Positions 12,129 through 21,676 of a stretch of 64,000 nt of DNA are shown one piece after another. Positions within the stretch are counted from its first letter, which is position 1. Each line of letters starts with the position of its first letter. The notes under the pieces were generated by a model, which worked only from the letters and a program-made list of their open reading frames with translations, did no database searches and was not told where the DNA came from. This DNA comes from Kosakonia sacchari SP1 (GTDB lineage: Bacteria > Pseudomonadota > Gammaproteobacteria > Enterobacterales > Enterobacteriaceae): the NCBI RefSeq assembly GCF_000300455.3, contig NZ_CP007215.2, forward strand, positions 2,914,001-2,978,000, given 5' to 3'. The position numbers were made by a program, and so were the translations under genes.

Positions 12129-12713
12129 TTAGCGACCGGGGGTCCATTCCTGCGTGGTTAATGCGGTAAGCACGTGATCGCGCCATTGCCCGTCAATTAA
12201 CAGATACGATTTGGCATAGCCCTCTTTTTCAAAGCCAAGCCTCGCCAGCAAATCACCGCTGCGTTTATTGTGTGGCATGTAGTTCGCCATAATGCGATGC
12301 ATATGTTGCGTGCGTTGCATATAGCGAATTGCCGTGGTGAGCGCTTCGAACATCAGCCCCTGCCCCTGCCATTTTTGGCCGACGGAATACCCCAGATAAC
12401 AGGCATGAAAAGAGCCGCGCACCACGTTTGAGAAATTCGCCACGCCGACTATCTCTTTCTCTTCCGGATCGAGCAACGCAAAATAGAACGCGGAACCCTG
12501 CTTATGAAACTCATTGATCATGCTCAGGCGCGCCTGCCAACCGGAAGGATAACAATGGCTTTCATCGCGCACGGGTTCCCAGGGCTTTAAAAACTGGCGG
12601 TTTTCGGCGTAATAATCCGCCAGCCGCCAGGCGTCGCGCTCATGCACCAGGCGAACCACCAGGCGGTCTGTTACTAAGCGTACTTTCGGCACGTTACTGC
12701 GATAGCCAAACAT
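12129..12713 (-). CDS. rimJ: Ribosomal protein uS5 N-alanine acetyltransferase RimJ
   Basis: RimJ is a GNAT enzyme that acetylates the N-terminal Ala of ribosomal protein S5 and assists 30S assembly. Its 194 residues match the family. The acetyl-CoA loop reads [18 protein letters not shown] (GNAT motif A), and [19 protein letters not shown] is the conserved C-terminal block. It is the first gene of the rimJ-yceH-mviM set and diverges from mdtH. Confidence 0.96.
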   Translation of the reverse strand: MFGYRSNVPKVRLVTDRLVVRLVHERDAWRLADYYAENRQFLKPWEPVRDESHCYPSGWQARLSMINEFHKQGSAFYFALLDPEEKEIVGVANFSNVVRGSFHACYLGYSVGQKWQGQGLMFEALTTAIRYMQRTQHMHRIMANYMPHNKRSGDLLARLGFEKEGYAKSYLLIDGQWRDHVLTALTTQEWTPGR

Positions 12714-12950
12714 GCATTACCACTCCTTCCGTTTTACGACACTTTTAACCCCTTCCCTTTACTATACAGTTGCTCTGGCGCTGTGGGAAAACAGCAACAT
12801 GGCATTTTCTGCGTCAAACACCATTTTCGATGAAAAGTCTCAATCAAAGGCAGATGTTGATAAAAAAATATTGTCACCGCGAAGATGGGAAAAGGCCCGA
12901 CGAAACCGCAGAATAAGAAGGTCTTATCTTTCTTATTTCCCGGAGGGGAA

Positions 12951-14159
12951 ATGGCGCGCATATCGCAGGCAAGGAGCCTGGGTAAATATTTCCTGCTTGT
13001 CGATAATATGCTGGTTGTTCTCGGCTTTTTCGTTGTCTTCCCACTGATTTCTATCCGCTTTGTTGACCAGCTTGGCTGGGCGGCGTTAATGGTCGGCATT
13101 GCCCTCGGTTTGCGTCAGTTTATTCAACAAGGTTTGGGGATTTTCGGCGGTGCGATTGCCGACCGTTTCGGTGCCAAGCCGCTGATTGTCACCGGCATGC
13201 TGATGCGCGCAGGCGGTTTTGCCGCGATGGCGGTGGCACATGAACCCTGGCTGCTGTGGCTCTCCTGTATTCTTTCCGGGCTGGGCGGCACGCTGTTTGA
13301 TCCGCCGCGCTCCGCGCTGGTGGTGAAACTAGTGCGCCCCAATCAGCGTAGCCGCTTTTTCTCGCTGCTAATGATGCAGGACAGCGCGGGCGCGGTTATT
13401 GGCGCGCTGCTCGGCAGTTGGCTGCTGCAATATGACTTTCGTCTGGTGTGCGCAGCTGGTGCGTTGATGTTTATCTTGTGTGCCGCGTTTAACGCCTGGC
13501 TGCTGCCTGCCTGGAAACTCTCGACGGTGAAAGCGCCGGTGCGCGAAGGTCTGACGCGCGTACTGCGTGACAAGCGCTTTGTGACTTACGTGCTGACCCT
13601 TACCGGTTATTACATGCTGGCGGTGCAGGTTATGTTGATGCTGCCGATTATGGTGAACGACATTGCCGGTTCCCCGGCGGCAGTGAAGTGGATGTACGCC
13701 ATTGAAGCCTGTCTGTCGCTGACGCTGCTCTACCCCATTGCTCGCTGGAGTGAAAAACGTTTTCGCCTTGAGCATCGCCTGATGGCGGGTCTGCTGGTGA
13801 TGTCATTCAGCCTGTTGCCGGTGGGGATGGTCGGCACGCTGCAGCAACTCTTTACGCTGATTTGCACCTTCTACATCGGCTCCATTATTGCCGAGCCAGC
13901 GCGCGAAACGTTAAGCGCACAGCTGGCCGATGCCCGTGCGCGCGGCAGCTATATGGGTTTCAGCCGTCTTGGGCTGGCCTTCGGGGGCGCGCTTGGTTAT
14001 GCCGGTGGCGGCTGGCTGTTTGACGCCGGGAAAGCATTTAATCAGCCGGAACTGCCGTGGATGATGCTTGGCGTTATCGGGATGATCACCTCTATGGCGC
14101 TGCTGTGGCAATTCAGTCACAAACGTATTCGTCCGACCATGCTTGAACCCGGTGCCTGA
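12951..14159 (+). CDS. mdtH: MFS multidrug exporter MdtH
   Basis: MdtH is a major-facilitator exporter with about 12 membrane segments. The family's loop 2-3 motif appears as [14 protein letters not shown]. The start at 12951 follows a GGAGG site by six bases and gives 402 residues, the E. coli length; the frame remains open upstream to 12885, but the extra residues are unlike the family. In E. coli it has been linked to quinolone tolerance when overexpressed. The 237-bp spacer to rimJ holds no other gene. Confidence 0.95.
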   Translation: MARISQARSLGKYFLLVDNMLVVLGFFVVFPLISIRFVDQLGWAALMVGIALGLRQFIQQGLGIFGGAIADRFGAKPLIVTGMLMRAGGFAAMAVAHEPWLLWLSCILSGLGGTLFDPPRSALVVKLVRPNQRSRFFSLLMMQDSAGAVIGALLGSWLLQYDFRLVCAAGALMFILCAAFNAWLLPAWKLSTVKAPVREGLTRVLRDKRFVTYVLTLTGYYMLAVQVMLMLPIMVNDIAGSPAAVKWMYAIEACLSLTLLYPIARWSEKRFRLEHRLMAGLLVMSFSLLPVGMVGTLQQLFTLICTFYIGSIIAEPARETLSAQLADARARGSYMGFSRLGLAFGGALGYAGGGWLFDAGKAFNQPELPWMMLGVIGMITSMALLWQFSHKRIRPTMLEPGA

Positions 14160-14224
14160 TTTGCGCGCAGGTTTTCCCTCTTCCATACTGGTAATTGATG
14201 GATAAGCCAGTATGGAGGAGAAAC

Positions 14225-14872
14225 GTGAAACTCTACATTTACGATCACTGCCCGTTCTGCGTTAAAGCCCGCATGATTTTCGGCCTTAAGAACATCCCCG
14301 TCGAACTCAAGATCCTGCTCAATGATGACGAAGTCACACCCACAAAAATGATTGGCCAGAAAATGGCGCCGATCCTGCAAAAGGATGACAGTCGCTATCT
14401 GCCGGAAAGCATGGATATTGTTCACTATGTCGATAAGCTTGATGGCAAACCGCTGCTCACCGGCAAGCAAAACCCGAAAATTGAAGAATGGCTGCGTAAG
14501 GTGAATGGCTACGTTAATAAGCTGTTGATCCCGCGCTTCGCGAAATCGCCGTTTGATGAATTTTCCACGCCGCAGGCGCGGGCCTATTTCGTTGCCAAAA
14601 AAGAGGCCGCCATTGGCGATTTTGCCGAGCACCTCAGCCATTCCACAGGGCTAGCGAAAAATATCAGCGACGATTTACGTGCGCTGGATAAACTGATTGT
14701 TCAGCCCAACGCGGTGAACGGGGAACTCTCCGATGATGATATTCATCTCTTCCCGCTGCTACGTAACCTGACGCTGGTAAGCGGTATCAACTGGCCAAGC
14801 CGCGTTGCAGCGTACCGCGACAATATGGCGAAACAGACACAAATTAACTTGCTGTCATCGATGGCTATTTAA
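14225..14872 (+). CDS. grxB: Glutaredoxin 2 (GrxB)
   Basis: This is a GST-like glutaredoxin that uses glutathione to reduce disulfides. An N-terminal thioredoxin fold carries the redox motif Cys9-Pro-Phe-Cys12, where E. coli has CPYC. A helical C-terminal domain follows, ending INLLSSMAI. The start is a GTG at 14225 behind GGAGGAG; this gives 215 residues, exactly the family length, while the ATG further upstream adds residues with no counterpart. Confidence 0.96.
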   Translation: MKLYIYDHCPFCVKARMIFGLKNIPVELKILLNDDEVTPTKMIGQKMAPILQKDDSRYLPESMDIVHYVDKLDGKPLLTGKQNPKIEEWLRKVNGYVNKLLIPRFAKSPFDEFSTPQARAYFVAKKEAAIGDFAEHLSHSTGLAKNISDDLRALDKLIVQPNAVNGELSDDDIHLFPLLRNLTLVSGINWPSRVAAYRDNMAKQTQINLLSSMAI

Positions 14873-14879
14873 CCGCCCG

Positions 14880-14905
14880 TGACGGAAGCGCACCCGCTTC
14901 CGTCA
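14880..14905 (+). terminator. Probable terminator after grxB
   Basis: An 11-bp perfect stem (14880-14890 with 14895-14905) encloses the loop CACC just after the grxB stop. Only short T-tracts follow, so it may be a weak terminator or a 3'-end-protecting hairpin. Confidence 0.6.
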
Positions 14906-14995
14906 TGCCTTTCAGCTTTTTCCGCTGGCCTTTATTTAGCGTGTGTCGCATGCTACGCCCCTGCGTCGTAGCATGGCGATCACGTTGAGGAATTC

Positions 14996-15556
14996 ATGAA
15001 GAGAATCATTTTTGCCGCAGTATTACTGTTGAGCGGTGTGCTGGTGGGGTGCAATCAACTGACCCAATATTCTATCAGCGAACAGGAGATTAACCAGGCG
15101 CTACAAAAACGTAACGACTTCGCCAAAGACATTGGTGTGCCCGGCGTTGCGGATGCCCATATTGTGCTGAATAACCTGGCCAGTGAAATCGGTCGCGAAG
15201 AACCCAATAAAATCACGCTGACCGGTGATGCGAATCTGGATATGACCTCGCTATTTGGCAACCAGAAAGCCATTATCAAATTGAAGCTCAAAGCGTTGCC
15301 GGTATTTGATAAGGAAAAAGGCGCGATTTACCTGCAGGAGATGGAAGTGGTTAACGCCACCGTGTCACCGGAAAAAATGCAGACCGTGTTACAAACGCTG
15401 ATGCCCTATCTTAATCAGTCGCTACGCAATTATTTTAACCAACGTCCTGCCTATGTGCTGAAAGAAGACAGCAGCAAAGGCGAGGCGCTGGCGAAAAAAT
15501 ATGCCAAAGGGATTGAGGTGAAACCGGGCGAAATTATCATTCCCCTCACAGACTAA
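14996..15556 (+). CDS. yceB: Lipoprotein YceB (DUF1439)
   Basis: This is a predicted outer-membrane lipoprotein of 186 residues. The signal peptide ends in the lipobox LVGC with Cys19 lipidated. The remainder is a DUF1439 domain with a TULIP-like lipid-binding fold in related proteins; its role is not established. It is monocistronic, followed by a strong terminator. An inverted repeat ATGCTACG/CGTAGCAT (14950-14974) lies 21 bp upstream of the start and could influence expression. Confidence 0.93.
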   Translation: MKRIIFAAVLLLSGVLVGCNQLTQYSISEQEINQALQKRNDFAKDIGVPGVADAHIVLNNLASEIGREEPNKITLTGDANLDMTSLFGNQKAIIKLKLKALPVFDKEKGAIYLQEMEVVNATVSPEKMQTVLQTLMPYLNQSLRNYFNQRPAYVLKEDSSKGEALAKKYAKGIEVKPGEIIIPLTD

Positions 15557-15562
15557 ATGACA

Positions 15563-15586
15563 GGGCGCCGCGAGCGCCCTTTTTTT
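15563..15586 (+). terminator. Rho-independent terminator after yceB
   Basis: GGGCGC (15563-15568) and GCGCCC (15574-15579) pair around a five-base loop and are followed directly by seven T residues. It is a textbook intrinsic terminator that separates yceB from the pyrC promoter. Confidence 0.92.
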
Positions 15587-15602
15587 CAGGAAAAAGATGC
15601 AA

Positions 15603-15618
15603 ACGAAAACGTTTCCGC
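15603..15618. promoter_or_regulatory. PurR operator of pyrC
   Basis: ACGAAAACGTTTCCGC matches the PurR consensus ACGCAAACGTTTGCGT at 13 of 16 positions with the central AAACGTTT intact. It sits just upstream of the likely -10 (TATTCT, 15620-15625). This agrees with the known purine-linked repression of E. coli pyrC. Confidence 0.85.
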
Positions 15619-15626
15619 TTATTCTT

Positions 15627-15669
15627 AGTGCCCGGCAAAAAACACCTGTTTCTCACCAGCCGGAGCACT
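15627..15669 (+). promoter_or_regulatory. pyrC leader hairpin that masks the Shine-Dalgarno
   Basis: AGTGCCCGGC (15627-15636) can pair with GCCGGAGCACT (15659-15669) with one bulged A, burying the GGAG ribosome site of pyrC. With a -10 at 15620-15625, transcription should start around 15631-15634, inside the 5' arm (CCCGG). Known E. coli pyrC control works this way: high CTP favours the C start and a masked SD, low CTP favours a downstream G start that cannot form the stem. The geometry here is the same. Confidence 0.8.
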
Positions 15670-15672
15670 CCA

Positions 15673-16713
15673 ATGACTCAACCCCAGGTTTTGAAAATCC
15701 GCCGTCCTGACGACTGGCATGTCCATTTACGTGATGGCGAAATGCTAAAAACCGTGGTGCCATGGACCAGCGAAACTTACGCCCGCGCCATTGTCATGCC
15801 GAACCTGGCTCCCCCTGTTACCACCGTGGATGCGGCCATCGCCTACCGTCAGCGTATTCTTGATGCTGTGCCCGCCGGGCATGATTTTACGCCCTTAATG
15901 ACCTGCTACCTGACCGACAGCCTGAACGCCGATGAAGTCGAACGCGGCTTTAACGAGCAGGTGTTTACGGCAGCGAAACTCTATCCGGCGAATGCCACGA
16001 CCAACTCCAGCCATGGTGTTACCAGCATTGATGCGATTATGCCGGTTCTGGAACGGATGGAAAAACTGGGGATGCCGCTGCTGGTGCATGGCGAAGTGAC
16101 ACACGCAGATATTGATATTTTCGATCGCGAAGCACGGTTTATCGAAACGGTCATGGAACCTCTGCGCCAGCGCCTGCCGGGGTTGAAAGTGGTGTTTGAG
16201 CATATTACGACCAAAGATGCCGCAGACTATGTACGTGAAGGCAATGAGCTGCTGGCCGCGACCATCACCCCTCAACACTTGATGTTTAACCGAAACCATA
16301 TGCTGGTAGGTGGTGTGCGCCCTCACCTGTATTGTCTGCCGATCCTGAAGCGTAATATTCACCAGCAGGCGCTGCGCGAACTGGTTGCCAGCGGTTTTAC
16401 TCGCGCGTTTCTCGGTACGGACTCCGCGCCGCATGCGCGTCATCGTAAAGAGGCCAGTTGCGGCTGCGCCGGTTGTTTCAACGCCCCCACCGCGCTTGGC
16501 AGTTATGCAACCGTGTTTGAAGAGATGAACGCCCTCCAGCATTTTGAAGCGTTCTGTTCAGTCAACGGACCGCGATTCTATGGCTTACCGGTGAACGAAA
16601 CGTTGGTTGAACTGGTGCGTGAAGAGTGCCTGGTACCAGAGACAATTGCGCTGCCGGAAGATTCGCTGGTGCCTTTCCTGGCGGGTGAAACCGTGCGCTG
16701 GCGCGTTAAATAA
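15673..16713 (+). CDS. pyrC: Dihydroorotase PyrC
   Basis: PyrC interconverts carbamoyl-aspartate and dihydroorotate, the third step of UMP synthesis. It is a zinc amidohydrolase of 346 residues. The metal-binding HVHLRDG motif has His16 and His18, and [12 protein letters not shown] contains the Lys expected to be carbamylated. [15 protein letters not shown] carries the catalytic Asp. The start at 15673 follows GGAGCACTCCA and matches the family; an ORF extension to 15628 overlaps the regulatory leader. Confidence 0.97.
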   Translation: MTQPQVLKIRRPDDWHVHLRDGEMLKTVVPWTSETYARAIVMPNLAPPVTTVDAAIAYRQRILDAVPAGHDFTPLMTCYLTDSLNADEVERGFNEQVFTAAKLYPANATTNSSHGVTSIDAIMPVLERMEKLGMPLLVHGEVTHADIDIFDREARFIETVMEPLRQRLPGLKVVFEHITTKDAADYVREGNELLAATITPQHLMFNRNHMLVGGVRPHLYCLPILKRNIHQQALRELVASGFTRAFLGTDSAPHARHRKEASCGCAGCFNAPTALGSYATVFEEMNALQHFEAFCSVNGPRFYGLPVNETLVELVREECLVPETIALPEDSLVPFLAGETVRWRVK

Positions 16714-16751
16714 AAAAATTATCGCTCCCTGTTGTAATATTTTTCGCTTAA

Positions 16752-16767
16752 CTGTATAAACATACAG
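16752..16767. promoter_or_regulatory. LexA box upstream of dinI
   Basis: CTGTATAAACATACAG fits CTGT-N8-ACAG exactly, with flanking A/T pairs that extend the symmetry. It ends 21 bp upstream of the dinI start, as expected for an SOS-repressed gene. Confidence 0.93.
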
Positions 16768-16788
16768 TAAATTACACAGGGGGCTATT

Positions 16789-17034
16789 ATGCGCATTGAA
16801 GTGACTATCGCCAAAACCACACCCTTACCGCCTGGCGCTGTTGATGCGCTGGCGGGCGAGTTATCTCGTCGTCTGAACAATTGTTACCCCGATCGCGAAA
16901 ACAAAATTACGGTTCGCTATGCCGCAGCAAATAATCTTTCGGTTTTAGGCGGTGCAAAAGAAGATAAAGATCGCATAACTGAAATTTTGCAGGAAACCTG
17001 GGAAAGCGCCGACGACTGGTTTATCACCGACTAA
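16789..17034 (+). CDS. dinI: SOS modulator DinI
   Basis: DinI is a small acidic SOS protein that binds and stabilises RecA filaments and tunes LexA and UmuD cleavage. Its 81 residues match the family. The conserved N-terminal strand is MRIEVTIAKTTPLPPGAVDAL, and the acidic C-terminal helix ends ETWESADDWFITD. Expression is governed by the adjacent LexA box, and a strong terminator follows at 17059. Confidence 0.97.
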   Translation: MRIEVTIAKTTPLPPGAVDALAGELSRRLNNCYPDRENKITVRYAAANNLSVLGGAKEDKDRITEILQETWESADDWFITD

Positions 17035-17058
17035 TTTCTCTTTAAGTTTGTGCTTATT

Positions 17059-17081
17059 GCCGGGTCGCCCCGGCTTTTTTT
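17059..17081 (+). terminator. Rho-independent terminator after dinI
   Basis: GCCGGG (17059-17064) pairs with CCCGGC (17069-17074) around TCGC and is followed by seven T residues. Confidence 0.9.
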
Positions 17082-17310
17082 GTTGTTTTTTTCAGCACAA
17101 TCCTGGCGTAGATCTTTTTTAATAAAAATATATGGTTAAGAGCCCGTTTTCTTATTCAAAAAAATCTAACGGCCGAAAAAACATGTTGCAGAGTGTTTAA
17201 TTATTCGATCTACTCCTCCACTTGTTGGTATACTGAAAAAGCTTCAAATAAAACACGCATTGAACCTCAAGAGTCGTTGTCGAATTAAACACGCCAATAA
17301 AGGGGTTATG

Positions 17311-17565
17311 ATGGTAAAGAATAATGAAGTCATCCAGACCCATCCACTGGTCGGATGGGACATCAGCACCGTGGATAGCTACGACGCACTGATGCTCCGG
17401 TTGCATTACCAGACCCCAAACAGAGCCGCTCAGGAAGAGACCGAAGTCGGCCAGACGTTGTGGTTAACGACCGATGTTGCCCGCCAGTTTATATCGATAC
17501 TCGAAGCGGGCATTGCCAAGATTGAATCGGGCGACTACCAGGAAGATGAGTATCGCAGGCATTAG
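17311..17565 (+). CDS. bssS: Biofilm regulator BssS
   Basis: BssS is an 84-residue protein linked in E. coli to indole/AI-2-dependent biofilm control; its biochemistry is unknown. The block NNEVIQTHPLVGWDISTVD is essentially identical to the E. coli protein. Two adjacent ATGs occur (17308, 17311); the second gives the family length of 84. The frame is open to 17260, but that part does not resemble the family. The long AT-rich spacer upstream (from 17082) probably holds its promoter. Confidence 0.93.
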   Translation: MVKNNEVIQTHPLVGWDISTVDSYDALMLRLHYQTPNRAAQEETEVGQTLWLTTDVARQFISILEAGIAKIESGDYQEDEYRRH

Positions 17566-17590
17566 CAACAATGCGCTATATAGACTCAAC

Positions 17591-17612
17591 AGGCACCCTT
17601 GTGGTGCCTTTC
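17591..17612 (+). terminator. Rho-independent terminator after bssS
   Basis: AGGCACC (17591-17597) pairs with GGTGCCT (17603-17609) around CTTGT, with a T-rich tail (TTTCTTATTT). Confidence 0.8.
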
Positions 17613-17685
17613 TTATTTCTGTCCTTGTATAACGTTCCCAGGTTAATTACCCTCCTGAACACGCATTTGCCTGGAGAACACCACC

Positions 17686-18804
17686 ATGAAATACGATCTC
17701 ATTATTATTGGCAGCGGCTCTGTCGGTGCTGCGGCAGGCTATTACGCCACACTAAGCGGGCTGAACGTGCTGATGACCGACGCTCACCTGCCGCCGCATC
17801 AGGAAGGCAGCCACCACGGTGATACGCGTTTAATCCGTCATGCTTACGGCGAAGGCGAGAAATATGTTCCGCTGGTGTTGCGCGCCCAGCAGTTGTGGGA
17901 GCAACTGGCGGCGGAAAGCGGCGAAGCGGTGTTTGACCGTACAGGCGTTATCAACATTGGTCCGGCTGATTCCGCTTTTTTGGCTAACGTCGCGCAAAGC
18001 GCAGCGCATTGGCAGTTGGTCGTCGAAAAACTCGATGCCCCGTCACTGATGGCACGCTGGCCGGAAATCCGCGTCCCCGACGATTACATCGGCCTGTTTG
18101 AAGCAGACTCCGGTGTGCTGCGTAGCGAGCTGGCGATAAAGACCTGGATCCGCCTTGCCAAAGAGGCGGGCTGCGCTCAGCTGTTCAATTGTCCGGTCAC
18201 TGCGCTGCATCATCATGATGACGGCATCAGTATCGATACCCAGGAAGGGACATTCCACGGCAAAAAAGTTCTTGTCAGCGCGGGGACATGGGTGCAAAAA
18301 CTGCTGCCCGAACTGCCGATACAACCGGTCCGCAAAGTTTTTGCATGGTTCCAGGCCGATGGCCGCTACAGCACCAAAAACAAATTCCCGGCATTTACCG
18401 GCGAAATGCCCAATGGCGACCAGTATTACGGTTTCCCGGCAGAAGAGAATGAATTAAAAATCGGCCGCCACAACGGTGGGCAGCTTATCAGCGAAGCGCA
18501 GCAGCGTACGCCATTTGGCGAAGAACCGGGTGATGGTTCCGAATGTTTCGCTTTTCTGCGCCAGTTCCTGCCCGGCATCGGTGGGTGTTTGTACGGTGCA
18601 TCCTGCACTTACGATAACTCTCCGGATGAAGACTTTATTATTGATACGCTGCCGGGCTTCCCGGACACGCTGATTGTCACAGGCCTTAGCGGGCACGGTT
18701 TCAAATTTGCACCAGTGTTGGGTGAGATCGCCTGTGAATTTGCCCACGGCAAAAGCTCGCATTTTGATTTGCAACCTTTCTCACTGTCCCGCTTTGCCGG
18801 GTAA
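17686..18804 (+). CDS. solA: N-methyl-L-tryptophan oxidase SolA
   Basis: SolA is a monomeric sarcosine-oxidase-type flavoenzyme that demethylates N-methyltryptophan, releasing formaldehyde and hydrogen peroxide. The dinucleotide-binding motif is [15 protein letters not shown] at residues 5-19. [14 protein letters not shown] near residue 305 contains the Cys that covalently binds FAD in this family, and [15 protein letters not shown] is the C-terminal FAD-binding block. It has 372 residues, as in E. coli. Confidence 0.96.
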   Translation: MKYDLIIIGSGSVGAAAGYYATLSGLNVLMTDAHLPPHQEGSHHGDTRLIRHAYGEGEKYVPLVLRAQQLWEQLAAESGEAVFDRTGVINIGPADSAFLANVAQSAAHWQLVVEKLDAPSLMARWPEIRVPDDYIGLFEADSGVLRSELAIKTWIRLAKEAGCAQLFNCPVTALHHHDDGISIDTQEGTFHGKKVLVSAGTWVQKLLPELPIQPVRKVFAWFQADGRYSTKNKFPAFTGEMPNGDQYYGFPAEENELKIGRHNGGQLISEAQQRTPFGEEPGDGSECFAFLRQFLPGIGGCLYGASCTYDNSPDEDFIIDTLPGFPDTLIVTGLSGHGFKFAPVLGEIACEFAHGKSSHFDLQPFSLSRFAG

Positions 18805-18855
18805 ACCTTCAGCGGCCTCATTCGGGGTCGCTTATTGCATTTTTGCGGAGAGAAT

Positions 18856-18972
18856 ATGCACCGTCTGTTTCATTTCTTAATAAATAACGTGCGTGAGCAT
18901 TTGATGATTTATATTGCTCTGTGGTTACTTATCGCGCTGATCGATATTATCTATATCGTATGGTTACCCTGA
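18856..18972 (+). CDS. yceO: Small membrane protein YceO
   Basis: This short gene encodes 38 residues, beginning [18 protein letters not shown] single hydrophobic segment follows, [20 protein letters not shown], near residues 18-37. Its position between solA and yceJ and the NNxREHLM motif match the small E. coli protein YceO. A GGAGAG ribosome site lies at the right distance upstream. The function is unknown; it is likely an inner-membrane microprotein. Confidence 0.8.
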   Translation: MHRLFHFLINNVREHLMIYIALWLLIALIDIIYIVWLP

Positions 18973-19231
18973 TAAACACTGACAAAAATTGACAAATATT
19001 TATAAAAACATATTTCAAGGGCAGAATATTTAAATATTACCAGCGCAATAAAACCTTAATAAATTCAGAACTTACACCCCAATCAACCTAATGCGCTGAA
19101 CATTATCCCGCAAAGTTATTCAAAAATGATGATATAGAAAAAATAACGATCCAATATCGTAAATTTGAGTTGCAATATTGTTTCTCTCCCGCCATTTTAA
19201 TTTAACCAATTATTAACCATACTTAACAATT

Positions 19232-19798
19232 ATGCCATTACGCAATTCACCTGAGCGCTACGGCGCCGTTTCCATTGTGCTGCACTGGCTGGTGGCCATT
19301 GTGGTTTATGGTATGTTCGCGTTGGGTCTGTGGATGGTGACGCTGAGCTATTACGACGGTTGGTATCATAAAGCGCCTGAGCTGCATAAGAGCATCGGCA
19401 TTTTGCTCATGCTGGGCCTCGTGTTCCGGGTCGTGTGGCGTTTTTTTTCCCCGCCGCCAAAGCCGCTCGCCAGCTATTCACGTCTGACGCATATCAGCGC
19501 TGTGTTTGTCCATATCGCGCTCTATCTATTGTTGTTCGGCATTCTTTTCAGCGGCTATTTGATCTCCACAGCTGACGGTAAACCCATCAGCGTTTTTGGG
19601 CTGTTCGAGATCCCCGCAACGCTTGCCGATGCCGGATCGCAAGCCGACCTTGCAGGAAATATTCACCTCTGGCTGGCATGGACAGTCGTCGTGCTGTCTG
19701 TTTTGCATGGCCTTGCCGCCGTTAAACACCATTTCATCGATAAAGACGTCACTCTCAAGCGCATGCTGGGAAAATCGTCGCCTGACTCTGGAGCATAA
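19232..19798 (+). CDS. yceJ: Cytochrome b561 family protein YceJ
   Basis: This is an inner-membrane b-type cytochrome of 188 residues with four membrane helices. His18 (in IVLHWLV), the His in APELHKSIG, and His residues in the later helices (VHLYL-like and [10 protein letters not shown] blocks) are the likely haem ligands. The stop at 19798 is one base before yceI, so the two are co-transcribed; the pair is conserved in enterics. A 259-bp AT-rich spacer precedes it. Confidence 0.92.
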   Translation: MPLRNSPERYGAVSIVLHWLVAIVVYGMFALGLWMVTLSYYDGWYHKAPELHKSIGILLMLGLVFRVVWRFFSPPPKPLASYSRLTHISAVFVHIALYLLLFGILFSGYLISTADGKPISVFGLFEIPATLADAGSQADLAGNIHLWLAWTVVVLSVLHGLAAVKHHFIDKDVTLKRMLGKSSPDSGA

Positions 19799-19799
19799 T

Positions 19800-20375
19800 A
19801 TGAAGAAAATCCTGCCGGGACTCGCTCTCGCTTCGCTGCTGTTTACTACGGGTTCTGCTATCGCTGCGGATTACAAAATTGATAAAGAGGGTCAGCACGC
19901 CTTCGTTAATTTTCGTATCCAGCACCTCGGCTATAGCTGGCTCTATGGCACGTTTAAAGATTTCGACGGGACTTTTAGCTTTGACGAGGCCAACCCGGCC
20001 TCGGATAAAGTGAACGTCACCATTAACACTAACAGTGTCGATACCAACCACGCAGAGCGTGATAAACACTTGCGCAGCGCTGAGTTCCTGAATGTCGCCA
20101 AATTCCCGCAGGCGACCTTTGCGTCAACTGAGGTGAAAAAAGCGGGTGACGGGCTGGATATCACCGGAAACCTGACGCTGAACGGCGTCACCAAACCGGT
20201 GGTGCTGGCGGCGAAACTGATGGGTCAGGGCAACGATCCGTGGGGCGGTGTGCGCGCAGGCTTTGAAGCTTCCGGCAAAATTAAGCTGAAAGACTTTAAT
20301 ATCACCACCGATCTGGGCCCGGCGTCGCAGGACGTTGAACTGATTATTTCCGTGGAAGGCGTGCGCCAGAAGTAA
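19800..20375 (+). CDS. yceI: Periplasmic YceI-family protein
   Basis: YceI is a secreted lipocalin-like beta-barrel that binds polyisoprenoid-type lipids in characterised homologues. A cleavable signal peptide ends SAIAA before DYKID. Typical blocks are [17 protein letters not shown] and [14 protein letters not shown]. The ATG at 19800 gives 191 residues as in E. coli; an alternative upstream frame overlaps yceJ. The pairing with the cytochrome YceJ is conserved and suggests a quinone- or isoprenoid-linked role. Confidence 0.95.
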   Translation: MKKILPGLALASLLFTTGSAIAADYKIDKEGQHAFVNFRIQHLGYSWLYGTFKDFDGTFSFDEANPASDKVNVTINTNSVDTNHAERDKHLRSAEFLNVAKFPQATFASTEVKKAGDGLDITGNLTLNGVTKPVVLAAKLMGQGNDPWGGVRAGFEASGKIKLKDFNITTDLGPASQDVELIISVEGVRQK

Positions 20376-20382
20376 GATTGCG

Positions 20383-20402
20383 GGAGAGGGGCAACCCTCT
20401 CC
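20383..20402 (+). terminator. Terminator between convergent yceI and trhO
   Basis: GGAGAGGG (20383-20390) pairs with CCCTCTCC (20395-20402) around the tetraloop GCAA, with a short T-run just beyond. It lies just before the trhO stop codon on the opposite strand. Confidence 0.75.
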
Positions 20403-20409
20403 TCAGCTT

Positions 20410-21459
20410 TTATTCCGGATCCGGAATGCCCAGTTTGGTATTCAGACGACCACGGGATTTGTTAAAGATTTTGTTGCCATTCTCCCGACCGGCGCGACGT
20501 TTACGCTGCTCTTCTTCCGGGAGTGCACTCTCTTCTTTACACAGCTCACTGCAGCAACCGTTAAATTTCTCAGCACAGGCCGGACATTGAATAAACAGCA
20601 AATGGCAGCCGTCATTACGACAATTGGTATGGGAATCACAAGGTGTGCCGCACTGGTGGCAATGGGCAATAACGTCATCGGAAATGCGCTCGCCCATACG
20701 CTCGTCAAACACAAAGTTTTTACCGATAAAACGTACCGGTAAGCCCTGTTCGCGCGCGCGCCGCGCATATTCAATGATACCGCCTTCGATATGCCACACT
20801 TTATTGAAACCGTTATGCTTCATCCAGGCGCTTGCTTTCTCGCAGCGAATACCGCCGGTGCAGTACATAACGATTTTCTTGTCTTTATGTTCCTGCATCA
20901 TTTCGACCGCTTTCGGTAACTGCTCGCGGAACGTATCCGCCGGGATCTCCAGCGCACCGGCGAAATGTCCGACTTCATATTCGTAGTGATTACGCATATC
21001 AATGAACACTGCATCAGGATCGTCGAGCATGGCATTCACTTCCGCCGCTTTCAGATAATCCCCCACATCGCTGGCGTCAAAACTCTCATCGTCGATACCG
21101 TCGGCAACAATCCTGTCGCGGACTTTCATGCGCAGCACCCAGAAGGATTTACCGTCATCATCAATCGCGATATTTAAACGCAGGCCGTCGAGCGCCGGAT
21201 CGAACGCATAAAGCGCCTGGCGAAAGGCGTCGAATTTACTTTGTGGCACGCTGATTTGCGCATTGATACCTTCATGGGCAAGGTAAATACGGCCAAACAC
21301 GTTCAACTGGCTAAAAGCCTGGTAGAGCGCGTCGCGCGTGGCTTGCGGGTTGATAATCGAGAAATACTTATAGAACGAGACGGTAACGCGGGGTTCCGTT
21401 TCCGCGAGCATCCGCGCCTTCAGTTCATCATTGGAGATGCGGTTATGTAACACTGGCAT
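20410..21459 (-). CDS. trhO: tRNA uridine-34 hydroxylase TrhO
   Basis: TrhO (formerly YceA) catalyses oxygen-dependent 5-hydroxylation of U34 in a set of tRNAs. The central rhodanese domain has the active Cys in [12 protein letters not shown]. The C-terminal tail has a Cys cluster ([14 protein letters not shown] onwards) likely to bind zinc, and ends with basic residues. The start [13 protein letters not shown] at 21459 gives 349 residues, matching the family; the frame is open to 21534 without support. It diverges from lpxL. Confidence 0.95.
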   Translation of the reverse strand: MPVLHNRISNDELKARMLAETEPRVTVSFYKYFSIINPQATRDALYQAFSQLNVFGRIYLAHEGINAQISVPQSKFDAFRQALYAFDPALDGLRLNIAIDDDGKSFWVLRMKVRDRIVADGIDDESFDASDVGDYLKAAEVNAMLDDPDAVFIDMRNHYEYEVGHFAGALEIPADTFREQLPKAVEMMQEHKDKKIVMYCTGGIRCEKASAWMKHNGFNKVWHIEGGIIEYARRAREQGLPVRFIGKNFVFDERMGERISDDVIAHCHQCGTPCDSHTNCRNDGCHLLFIQCPACAEKFNGCCSELCKEESALPEEEQRKRRAGRENGNKIFNKSRGRLNTKLGIPDPE

Positions 21460-21676
21460 GGTGTACGTGTCCTGCAAAGTTAGGGGTGAAAAAACGGCGG
21501 CATCATAAAGCAAATACTGATAATTTACATCCACACATTTTGCGCTACATTTTCTCTCATTCTAACGATTACGACGCAACAATTCCTGACAAAACAGGCA
21601 TTCTGTGCGCCCTGGTTTTGGTTAATTCCGAAAAAATGCGAGAATACAGGGAATTGTTGCTTCAAACAGGACAGTC

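Noticed and set aside
12734-13099. Minus-strand frame of 121 codons in the rimJ-mdtH region
   Set aside because: Overlaps the mdtH start and promoter region and has no ribosome site or family match.
15895-16542. 215-codon minus-strand frame opposite pyrC
   Set aside because: Shadow of pyrC without ribosome site or recognisable motif.
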